Positions 53,174-59,860 of a stretch of DNA of 64,000 bases are shown here, one piece after another. Under the pieces are notes generated by a model. That model had not been told where the DNA came from. It was given only the letters and a program-made list of their open reading frames with translations, and searched no databases. Source of the DNA: Oscillospiraceae bacterium (GTDB lineage: Bacteria; Bacillota; Clostridia; Oscillospirales; UBA929); the NCBI GenBank assembly GCA_009782475.1, contig WRIZ01000002.1, positions 64,001-128,000 on the forward strand, read 5' to 3'. A program made the translations under genes and the position numbers. Every line of letters starts with the position of its first letter. Within the stretch, counting starts at the first letter, position 1.

Positions 53174-54235
53174 TTAAAATTGACGTAAGAAACGGACGTC
53201 GTTTTCGTAAAGCAGCCTTAAATCGTTGATTTTATACCGCATCATCGTCAGCCGTTCGATCCCCACGCCGAAGGCGAAACCGCTGTAAACGCTTGAATCG
53301 ATGTTGCAGCGGTCAAGAACCGCCGGATGAACCATCCCGCTCCCCAGCATTTCGATCCAGCCTTCGTTTTTGCACATCCGGCAGCCTTCGCCGCGGCAGG
53401 CGAAGCATTGCAAATCAACTTCGGCCGAGGGTTCGGTGTAGGGGAAGTGATGAGGGCGGAACCGCAGCTTGACGTCCAGGCCGTACAGCCCGGTCATCAT
53501 GGTTTGCAGCGCGCCTTTGAGGTCTGCCATGGTGAGGCCTTTGTCCACCGCGAGGCATTCGATTTGATGAAAGAGCGGGGAATGGGTGGCGTCGATTTCG
53601 TCTTTGCGGAAAGTTTTTCCGGGGGAAATGATGCGTATAGGCAACCCAACGTCCCGCGCGCCGGGCGCGCCATTGAGTGCAGCGTCACGCTGCTCCATAA
53701 TTCGGATCTGAACGGAAGATGTTTGGGTGCGTAAAATCGTATCATCGTCAAAATAAAAGGTATCCTGCGGGTCGCGGGCGGGATGGTTTGGCTCTATATT
53801 CAGCGCGTCAAAGCAATAGTATGTCGTTTCCACTTCAGGCCCTTCGGCCACGGTAAAACCCATGCCGAGGAATATTTTAACCACATCGTCTAACACCGCC
53901 TGCATCGGGTGGCGGCGTCCGGTGCGGAAGGTTTTCCCGGGAAGGGTGACGTCTATCGTCTCGGCGTCCAAACGGGCGGCCATTTCAGATTGGTTGATGC
54001 GCGCCGACGCTTCTTCTAAGGCCGCTTCGATCGCCGCGCGGACTTCATTGGCCAAAGCTCCGGCCGCAGGACGTTCCTCGGCGGAGAGCGTCCCCATTTG
54101 CTTTAACACTGAGGTCAGCTCGCCCTTTTTGCCCAAAAGCCACACCCGTATATTTTCAAGCGAAGCGGCGTCTTTCGCGTTGCCGACCGCCTCCAACGCT
54201 TTCCGGCGCAGTTCCTCTAAATTCTCTCGCAGCAT
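53174..54235 (-). CDS. pheS: Phenylalanyl-tRNA synthetase alpha subunit
   Basis: 353 residues from the ATG at 54235 (MLRENLEELRRKALEAV), with AAGGGGT upstream; the track start is six codons earlier at a TTG. The N-terminal coiled coil and class II motifs are seen: GRRHPMQAV, GFTVAEGPEVET, ARDPQDTFYF, TQTSSVQIRIME, KTFRKDEIDATHSPLFHQIE, FACRGEGCRMCKNEGWIE and GFAFGVGIERLTMMRY (motif 3). It binds Phe and ATP. Between the conserved RIME and LPIRIISPG blocks there are about 15 extra residues (QRDAALNGAPGARDVG), encoded by a family A palindromic element. The leader is too short for a T-box. Confidence 0.97.
   Translation of the reverse strand: MLRENLEELRRKALEAVGNAKDAASLENIRVWLLGKKGELTSVLKQMGTLSAEERPAAGALANEVRAAIEAALEEASARINQSEMAARLDAETIDVTLPGKTFRTGRRHPMQAVLDDVVKIFLGMGFTVAEGPEVETTYYCFDALNIEPNHPARDPQDTFYFDDDTILRTQTSSVQIRIMEQRDAALNGAPGARDVGLPIRIISPGKTFRKDEIDATHSPLFHQIECLAVDKGLTMADLKGALQTMMTGLYGLDVKLRFRPHHFPYTEPSAEVDLQCFACRGEGCRMCKNEGWIEMLGSGMVHPAVLDRCNIDSSVYSGFAFGVGIERLTMMRYKINDLRLLYENDVRFLRQF
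53651..53694 (-). repeat. Family A palindromic element inside pheS
   Basis: Minus strand: hairpin 1 GCAGCGT-G-ACGCTGC, link ACTCAATG, hairpin 2 GCGCGCC-C-GGCGCGC, tail GGGACG. Read as QRDAALNGAPGARD, the same frame as the ygiQ and pheT copies. A clear insertion relative to other PheS proteins. Confidence 0.85.
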
Positions 54236-54245
54236 ATCGCACCCC

Positions 54246-54274
54246 TTGACCAAGTTTTCAATCTAGTATATACT
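54246..54274 (+). promoter_or_regulatory. Promoter of leuA
   Basis: TTGACC, 17-base spacer, TATACT; GTG start 36 bases later. Its -10 overlaps the pheS -10 within the palindrome AGTATATACT. Confidence 0.65.
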
Positions 54275-54293
54275 ACCTCCAACGAGTTTTCAA
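54265..54293 (-). promoter_or_regulatory. Promoter of pheST
   Basis: Minus strand TTGAAA, 17-base spacer, TATACT; ATG 29 bases after the -10. Shares four bases of its -10 with the leuA promoter. Confidence 0.68.
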
Positions 54294-54310
54294 CAGGAAA
54301 GTGATGAACG

Positions 54311-55810
54311 GTGCCCAAAACGATTAAAATTCTTGATACCACCCTCCGCGACGGGGAGCAGGCTCCCGGGTGTTCGATGAACGCCGGGGAGAAGCTGGAA
54401 GTCGCCCGCGCCTTAGAACATCTGCGCGTCGATATTATCGAAGCGGGTTTCGCGGCTTCGTCGCCCGGGGATAAAGAGGCGGTCGCCGCCGTCGCCAAAC
54501 AAGTCAAAGATTGCGCCGTAACCTCGCTCTGCCGCTGTAAAGAAAGCGACATCTACACGGCTTGGGACGCGCTGCGGAATGCCGCCGCGCCGAGGATACA
54601 TGTCTTTTTAGCGACCAGCGACCTGCATATGGAGAAAAAGCTCCGGTTGAGCAGGAAACAGGTCTTGGAAACGGTGACAGCTTCGGTTCAATACGCGCGT
54701 AAATATTGCCCCGACGTGCAATTCTCCGCCGAGGACGCAACCCGTTCCGACCGTGATTTTCTCTGCCGGGTTTTTGAAGCGGCGATCGGCGCGGGCGCAG
54801 CGACGCTGAACATAGCCGACACGGTCGGCTACGCCCTGCCGGAAGAATTTGCGTCATTGGTACAGTACATACTGTTTAACTGCCGAGGGATCGAGGGGTT
54901 GGATGTAGCCGTCCACCCGCACAACGATTTGGGGCTGGCGGCCGGAAACGCTCTCGCAGGCATTGCCGCCGGGGCGGGGCAAGCCGAGGTGACGCTGTGC
55001 GGCATCGGCGAACGGGCGGGCAACGCCGCGCTGGAAGAAGTCGTCATGGGGCTGCATACCCGGCAAAACGCGCTGGATGTATCCTGCCGCGTGGAAACCG
55101 GGCAAATCTATCGAAGCGCAAGGCTGTTGCAATCGGTTTTGGGGTTGCAGATCCAGCCGAACAAACCCATCGTCGGGAAAAACGCTTTTACCCATGAAGC
55201 GGGCATCCACCAGCACGGCGTGATGGCCGACCGGCTGACGTATGAGATCATGCGCCCCGAAAGCGTCGGCATCCCTCAGCAGGAAATGGTTTTGGGCAAG
55301 CACTCCGGTCGTCACGCCTTTGACGAGACGGTCAGGAGTTTGGGGTTTTCATTGGAAGAAGAAGCGTTGGCATCGGCATTTCAGGCGTTCAAAGCCCTGG
55401 CGGACAAAAAAAAGAAGGTCACAACGTCCGACATCGAAGCCCTGATCAAGGAAGAAGGGCGGGAGACCACCGGACACTACCGCTTGGAGAGCTTTGTCAT
55501 CAACTCCGGTAATACCATTGATGGTACAGCCATCTTAAAATTGGCAGTAGGGGAAGAGGGCGGACAGACGCTGGTGGCGTTTGGGGATGGGCCGATCGAC
55601 GCGGCGTTTAAGGCGGTCAATGAGCTGGCCGGTGAGTTTACCCTAAAGAGCTATTCGCTCAATGCCGTCACCGGCGGCGGCGATGCTCTAGGCGAGGCGT
55701 TGGTGCGCATAGAAAACGAAAACGGCCAATATACCGGGCGCGGGGTGTCAACAGACATCATTGAAGCCAGCATCAAGGCATATCTGAACGCGGTGAATAA
55801 GAGTTTGTAA
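54311..55810 (+). CDS. leuA: 2-isopropylmalate synthase
   Basis: 499 residues from a GTG. The HMGL-like TIM barrel opens with LDTTLRDGEQAPGCSM and has the metal-binding HPHNDLGLAAGNALAG and CGIGERAGNAALEEV. The communication region (KNAFTHEAGIHQHGV, LGKHSGRHAF) and the C-terminal LeuA dimer/allosteric domain (GHYRLESFVINSG, AFGDGPIDAAFKAVNEL) are present. It condenses acetyl-CoA with 2-oxoisovalerate, the first step to leucine, and is normally inhibited by leucine. No other leu genes and no T-box leader are present here. Confidence 0.96.
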   Translation: MPKTIKILDTTLRDGEQAPGCSMNAGEKLEVARALEHLRVDIIEAGFAASSPGDKEAVAAVAKQVKDCAVTSLCRCKESDIYTAWDALRNAAAPRIHVFLATSDLHMEKKLRLSRKQVLETVTASVQYARKYCPDVQFSAEDATRSDRDFLCRVFEAAIGAGAATLNIADTVGYALPEEFASLVQYILFNCRGIEGLDVAVHPHNDLGLAAGNALAGIAAGAGQAEVTLCGIGERAGNAALEEVVMGLHTRQNALDVSCRVETGQIYRSARLLQSVLGLQIQPNKPIVGKNAFTHEAGIHQHGVMADRLTYEIMRPESVGIPQQEMVLGKHSGRHAFDETVRSLGFSLEEEALASAFQAFKALADKKKKVTTSDIEALIKEEGRETTGHYRLESFVINSGNTIDGTAILKLAVGEEGGQTLVAFGDGPIDAAFKAVNELAGEFTLKSYSLNAVTGGGDALGEALVRIENENGQYTGRGVSTDIIEASIKAYLNAVNKSL

Positions 55811-55828
55811 GTTCAGGGGAGCGATATT

Positions 55829-56623
55829 ATGAGCGAACAATTGATTCAGCTGGACGGCATCGACGGCGGCGAAGGGTTCAGCTTTGGAAAAACAGCGGAG
55901 GATTACGCAAAGTACAGGGATATATACCCGGATAGTTTCTACAAAACCCTGCTTGGCTACCAAATCGGGACAGCGGGGCAAACCGTTCTTGATCTAGCCA
56001 CGGGAAGCGGCGTCCTCCCCCGGAAAATGAATCCATACGGAGCCAAATGGACAGGGGCGGATATTTCCGAAGAGCAAATCAAAATGGCAAAAGAACTCTC
56101 GAAAAACCTTTGCATCGAATACATCGTTTGCCCGGCGGATGTGATACCATTGCCGGATAACAGCTTTGACGCGGTGACCGCCTGCCAGTGTTTTTGGTAT
56201 TTTCCCGAAAAAACCGCGCTGCCGGAGATCAGGCGGGTTTTGAAAAAGGGCGGGAGGTTTGCCATCCTCTTTATGATGCCCCTTGCGGCTGAGAGCGACA
56301 TCGTGCGGAAATCCGAAGAGCTTGTCTTAAAATACAACCCCAGCTGGAGCGGCGCGGGTTATAAACGAACAAAACCGGCAAAGCGGTCTTGGGACGGAGA
56401 GCTTTTTCAATCCATAGAACTGGTTGACTATACCGAAAACTTGGAATTCACGCGGGAAAGCTGGTGCGGCAGGATGAAATCCTGCCGCGGGATCGGGGCA
56501 TCTTTAACGCCGGAGCTGGTGGATCAATATGACAGGGAGCATTTCAACGCGCTCACTGAAATAGCGGGAGAGACATTGTCCATCCCGCATCAGTGTATTT
56601 TTGAGATTTACAGTGCTATATAG
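55829..56623 (+). CDS. Class I SAM-dependent methyltransferase
   Basis: 264 residues. The SAM-binding motif I is VLDLATGSGVLPRKM, motif II region WTGADISEEQIKMAKEL, motif III PLPDNSFDAVTACQCFWYF, with RRVLKKGGRFAILFM after it, a UbiE/Methyltransf_11 layout. The substrate is unknown. It follows leuA by 18 bases with GGGGAGCG as ribosome site, so it is probably on the leuA message. Its stop overlaps the end of the convergent vor gamma gene by 8 bases (CTATATAG). Confidence 0.92.
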   Translation: MSEQLIQLDGIDGGEGFSFGKTAEDYAKYRDIYPDSFYKTLLGYQIGTAGQTVLDLATGSGVLPRKMNPYGAKWTGADISEEQIKMAKELSKNLCIEYIVCPADVIPLPDNSFDAVTACQCFWYFPEKTALPEIRRVLKKGGRFAILFMMPLAAESDIVRKSEELVLKYNPSWSGAGYKRTKPAKRSWDGELFQSIELVDYTENLEFTRESWCGRMKSCRGIGASLTPELVDQYDREHFNALTEIAGETLSIPHQCIFEIYSAI

Positions 56624-57170
56624 CGGCCAAACCAAGCGCGACGGCTTTCATGTTGTTTGCGAACATCTCTTTTTTGCGTTCGGGGATGGTTTCCCTCATT
56701 GCCGCCTCAATGACATCCTGGCTTATGTCCGGCAGCTTTGACAGCACCGCCCCCGCCATGATCATGTTGGCAAGACCTTTCAGCCCATGTTCCTCCGCCA
56801 TTTGCGTGGCCGGAATCCCGCGCACGGTAATGTCTTTGCGGCTGCATTCCTTTGATATAAGGGAAGAATCGACAAACATCGTTCCGCCCGGCTTGACGCG
56901 GTTTTCAAAGGCGGCAAACGAAGGAAGGTTCATGGCGGTAAAAATATCCGGTTCACCCACCACGGGGTTGCCGATGACATTATCCGATAAAACCACGCCG
57001 CATTGCGCCGCGCCGCCGCGCATTTCAGGGCCGTAAGAGGGCATCCAGCTCACTTGCAGCCCTTTTTCCATGCCGATATACGCGAGATACTTGGCAAAAA
57101 ACAATATACCCTGCCCGCCGAATCCGGCGATCAATATCCGTGTTTCCAACGTATTCACTTCCTTAATCAT
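56616..57170 (-). CDS. vorC: 2-oxoacid:ferredoxin oxidoreductase, gamma subunit
   Basis: 184 residues. The POR/KOR gamma domain is typical: ILIAGFGGQGILFFAKYLAYIG, SWMPSYGPEMRGGAAQCGVVLSD, DIFTAMNLPSFAAFENRV. It binds CoA-related parts of the complex that turns a branched-chain or other 2-oxoacid into acyl-CoA, CO2 and reduced ferredoxin. Last gene of the vor operon, 41 bases after the beta subunit. Substrate choice between 2-oxoisovalerate and 2-oxoglutarate cannot be fixed from this subunit. Confidence 0.92.
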   Translation of the reverse strand: MIKEVNTLETRILIAGFGGQGILFFAKYLAYIGMEKGLQVSWMPSYGPEMRGGAAQCGVVLSDNVIGNPVVGEPDIFTAMNLPSFAAFENRVKPGGTMFVDSSLISKECSRKDITVRGIPATQMAEEHGLKGLANMIMAGAVLSKLPDISQDVIEAAMRETIPERKKEMFANNMKAVALGLAAI

Positions 57171-57211
57171 GTCAAAGGCACAAATGAATTGCGCCTTTAT
57201 GCGCTCTTCAT

Positions 57212-57943
57212 TTATTCCTTATACACACCCAGCGGGTAATATGGCATCATCTTTTCGCGCAGCCAGCCCAGCGATTCAACCGGGTTCAACCCCCAGTTGG
57301 TCGGGCAGGTTGAGAGAACTTCAACCAATGTGAAACCCTTGCCCGCAAGCTGCATCTCAAATGCCTTTTTGATGGCTTTCTTCGCCGCGCGGACGTTTTT
57401 GACGCAATCCACCGCCACACGTTCGCAATACGCCGTCCCGTCCAGCGTCGCCAGCATTTCGCAGACACGGATCGGGTAACCCGCCGCTTTGATGTCGCGC
57501 CCGTAAGGGGAGGTTTGGGTGATCTGCCCGGGCATGGTGGTGGGAGCCATCTGTCCGCCGGTCATGCCGTAGATGGTGTTGTTGACAAAAATGGCGGTGA
57601 TGTTTTCCCCGCGCGCGGCGGCGTGTACCGTTTCGGCCGTGCCGATGGCGGCGAGGTCGCCGTCGCCCTGATAGGTAAAAACAACACTGTCCGGGTTTGC
57701 CCGTTTGACGCCTGTGGCAACGGCGGGGGCGCGCCCGTGCGCGGCTTGGACGAAATCACAGTTAAAATAGTTATACGCCATGACGGAGCATCCCACCGGC
57801 GCGATACCGACGGTGCGTTCCCCGACATTCAATTCTTCCAGCACTTCAGCCACCAAACGGTGGATGACGCCGTGGGTGCATCCGGGGCAATAGTGCAGAA
57901 CCGTATCGGTTAGCATCGGGGTTTTCTCAAAGACCGTTGTCAT
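57212..57943 (-). CDS. vorA: 2-oxoacid:ferredoxin oxidoreductase, TPP-binding beta subunit
   Basis: 243 residues. TPP-binding signatures: HYCPGCTHGVIHRLVAEV at the start, FTYQGDGDLAAIGTAETVHAA and IFVNNTIYGMTGGQMAPTT. Together with alpha it forms the active site that decarboxylates the 2-oxoacid. The ATG overlaps the alpha-subunit stop (ATGA), so the two are coupled. The CPGC pair near the N-terminus fits the family. Confidence 0.94.
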   Translation of the reverse strand: MTTVFEKTPMLTDTVLHYCPGCTHGVIHRLVAEVLEELNVGERTVGIAPVGCSVMAYNYFNCDFVQAAHGRAPAVATGVKRANPDSVVFTYQGDGDLAAIGTAETVHAAARGENITAIFVNNTIYGMTGGQMAPTTMPGQITQTSPYGRDIKAAGYPIRVCEMLATLDGTAYCERVAVDCVKNVRAAKKAIKKAFEMQLAGKGFTLVEVLSTCPTNWGLNPVESLGWLREKMMPYYPLGVYKE

Positions 57944-58998
57944 CGCGCCGCCTCCTTATCCGCTTGAAGTATCGCGTCAAAAATCTGTTTCGGTTCGGGA
58001 GCCATGCCTCCGACGCGGCTGCAAAGGAGGACGGGGCGGCGGCAGCGGATGGCCAGCTCGACGTCTTCGATCATCTGCCCCATGCTCATTTCCGCCGAAA
58101 CAAAGGCGCGGGCGTGTTCCGCCGCTTTGGCGAACGCTTTTTTCGGGAACGGCCATACGGTAACAGGCCGCAGAAGCCCCGCTTTGACGCCTTGGCTCCG
58201 CGCTTCGTCAATGGCATTGCGCGTGATACGCGATGTCGCGCCGTATGCCGCGACGACAATCTCCGCGTCGTCCAGCATATACCCTTCGTGAAGAGGCTCG
58301 GACTCCTCAACCAGTTTATACCGTTCAAACCGTTCGAGGTTGGATTTCTCTAAATCGGCGGGTTTGAGGAAGAGGGAGTTTACAATGCGTTTTCCGCGCT
58401 TCCCTCCCACAGCCCAATCCTTTTCACTGTCCACTGTCAACTGTCCACTCTCAACTGTCATCGGTTCCATCATCTGCCCCAAAAATCCGTCTGTCAGGAT
58501 CATCACGGTCAAACGGTATTGATCGGCAAGGTCAAAGGCTTTACATGTATGCGAATACATCTCCTGCACGCTGTTCGGCGCGAGGACGATCATCCGGTAG
58601 TCGCCGTGACCGCCGCCTTTCACCGCTTGGAAATAGTCGGCCTGTGACGGCTGGATGCTGCCAAGACCCGGGCCGCCGCGCTGCACGTTGATGACAACGG
58701 CGGGCAGGTCACACCCGGCTAGGTAAGACAATCCCTCCGTTTTCAGTGAAATCCCGGGACTGGAGGAAGATGTCATGCAGCGCACACCCGCCGCCGACGC
58801 GCCGTAAACCATATTGATGGCCGCGACTTCGCTCTCGGCCTGTAAATAACAACCGCCTATTTTGGGCAGCCGCCGCGACATATGGGCGGCCAGCTCATTT
58901 TGCGGGGTGATGGGGTAACCGAAAAAGTGGCGGCAGCCGGAAGCAATGGCCGCTTCGGCGATGGCTTCGTTCCCCTTGATCAAAATCCTCTTGCTCAT
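57940..58998 (-). CDS. vorB: 2-oxoacid:ferredoxin oxidoreductase, alpha subunit VorB
   Basis: 352 residues from the ATG at 58998; the track's extra 59 residues are the ferredoxin gene in another frame. KGNEAIAEAAIASGCRHFFGYPITPQNEL, TSSSSPGISLKTEGLSYLAG and RGGPGLGSIQPSQADYFQ match clostridial VorB (3-methyl-2-oxobutanoate:ferredoxin oxidoreductase). The second half has VAAYGATSRITRNAIDEAR and LLRPVTVWPFP. Between DGFLGQMMEP and the INSL-type block, a variable loop (MTVESGQLTVDSEKD) is encoded by five tandem heptamers. Copy-number change there would shift the frame. Confidence 0.94.
   Translation of the reverse strand: MSKRILIKGNEAIAEAAIASGCRHFFGYPITPQNELAAHMSRRLPKIGGCYLQAESEVAAINMVYGASAAGVRCMTSSSSPGISLKTEGLSYLAGCDLPAVVINVQRGGPGLGSIQPSQADYFQAVKGGGHGDYRMIVLAPNSVQEMYSHTCKAFDLADQYRLTVMILTDGFLGQMMEPMTVESGQLTVDSEKDWAVGGKRGKRIVNSLFLKPADLEKSNLERFERYKLVEESEPLHEGYMLDDAEIVVAAYGATSRITRNAIDEARSQGVKAGLLRPVTVWPFPKKAFAKAAEHARAFVSAEMSMGQMIEDVELAIRCRRPVLLCSRVGGMAPEPKQIFDAILQADKEAAR
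58425..58459 (-). repeat. Heptanucleotide tandem repeat inside vorB
   Basis: On the plus strand five consecutive 7-mers: CACTGTC, CACTGTC, AACTGTC, CACTCTC, AACTGTC. Unit length is not a multiple of three. It lies in a loop-coding segment. Confidence 0.88.
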
Positions 58999-59207
58999 GG
59001 CTTCACCACCTTTATGATGCAGTCCGGGCACATGATGGCGCAGAACGCGCAGGAGATACAGGCGTCTCCGTCTGCAATCTCCACAGGATGAAAGCCCTTT
59101 TCGTTCAATGTGCTGTCGGACATACGCAGCACCTTCTTTGGGCAAGCGTCTACGCAGAGGGCGCAGCCCTTGCATAGGGAGGTATTGATGGATAGTTTGC
59201 TCATCAT
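58995..59207 (-). CDS. 2-oxoacid:ferredoxin oxidoreductase, 2x[4Fe-4S] ferredoxin subunit
   Basis: 70 residues from the ATG at 59207, overlapping the preceding stop (ATGA). Two clusters are predicted: CKGCALCVDACP and CISCAFCAIMCPD. It passes electrons from the TPP enzyme to external ferredoxin. Its stop overlaps the alpha subunit start. Short N-terminal alternatives (59216, 59204) change only one to three residues. Confidence 0.93.
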   Translation of the reverse strand: MMSKLSINTSLCKGCALCVDACPKKVLRMSDSTLNEKGFHPVEIADGDACISCAFCAIMCPDCIIKVVKP

Positions 59208-59860
59208 GACACCCATTTTCTTTTAATCTGTATCGGCCAAAAGGTTTTGCCGGTCAATCCCAGCCGTTTGTCAACCGCGCAGGCAGTAATAGGCAGACCC
59301 AACTGTTTGCCGATTTCTTCGGCATAGGGGAGGGAAGAGATGACATCCTCTTTTGTGGTTTCCGCGCCGAGATTGCTGTTGTTGATGATCCCTGTAAAGC
59401 GGAAACGCCCGGCCGATTCGATTTCACGGCATATTCCGCATGTATCTTCTGCGTCGGCGGAGAGGGGACGGTATTGATTGACAACGAGCAATACGGTTGT
59501 GTTCTGCCTGAGCTGCTCCGCGTATCGGCCCAACGCCAACGCCCCGCGGTCGTCGCCGCCGACGTCAATGACGGCGGTCACTTCTTCGTCGTCAAACACC
59601 GAAGCCGCTTCGGGCGGAAATCCCGGTGATTCGAGGCTTGACCCCGCCAACTCGGATGAAATCAAACGGACGCCGGATTCATCCAGCCATTCACGGTGAT
59701 CGATGGAACGGAAGTAGGGGTTTACAATGTCGAGATCGCACAATGTAACGCGGTTTTTCGTTTTGCGCAATTCCACCGCGAGATTGGCCGCCAGCGTCGT
59801 TTTACCCGAGCCGTAATGCCCGGCGAGGAGGATGATCCTGCCTAAACCATCAAGGAACAT
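59204..59860 (-). CDS. P-loop ATPase of the CobQ/ParA-like type, linked to the vor operon
   Basis: 218 residues. A deviant Walker A, GHYGSGKTTLAANLAVEL, opens the protein, followed by LCDLDIVNPYFRS (switch region), VIDVGGDDRGALALGRY (Walker B) and VLLVVNQYRPLSADAE. It resembles the SIMIBI class of MinD/CobQ-like ATPases. The function is unknown. It is the first gene of the vor cluster by overlap with the ferredoxin (ATGA) and itself overlaps htpG by 19 bases. A maturation or metal-cluster role for the ferredoxin oxidoreductase is a guess from context only. Confidence 0.82.
   Translation of the reverse strand: MFLDGLGRIILLAGHYGSGKTTLAANLAVELRKTKNRVTLCDLDIVNPYFRSIDHREWLDESGVRLISSELAGSSLESPGFPPEAASVFDDEEVTAVIDVGGDDRGALALGRYAEQLRQNTTVLLVVNQYRPLSADAEDTCGICREIESAGRFRFTGIINNSNLGAETTKEDVISSLPYAEEIGKQLGLPITACAVDKRLGLTGKTFWPIQIKRKWVS

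Noticed and set aside
54050-54075. Extra family A copy in pheS near GGCCGCAGGACG
   Set aside because: These bases encode the conserved ERPAAGALAN segment of PheS and lack the hairpin layout.
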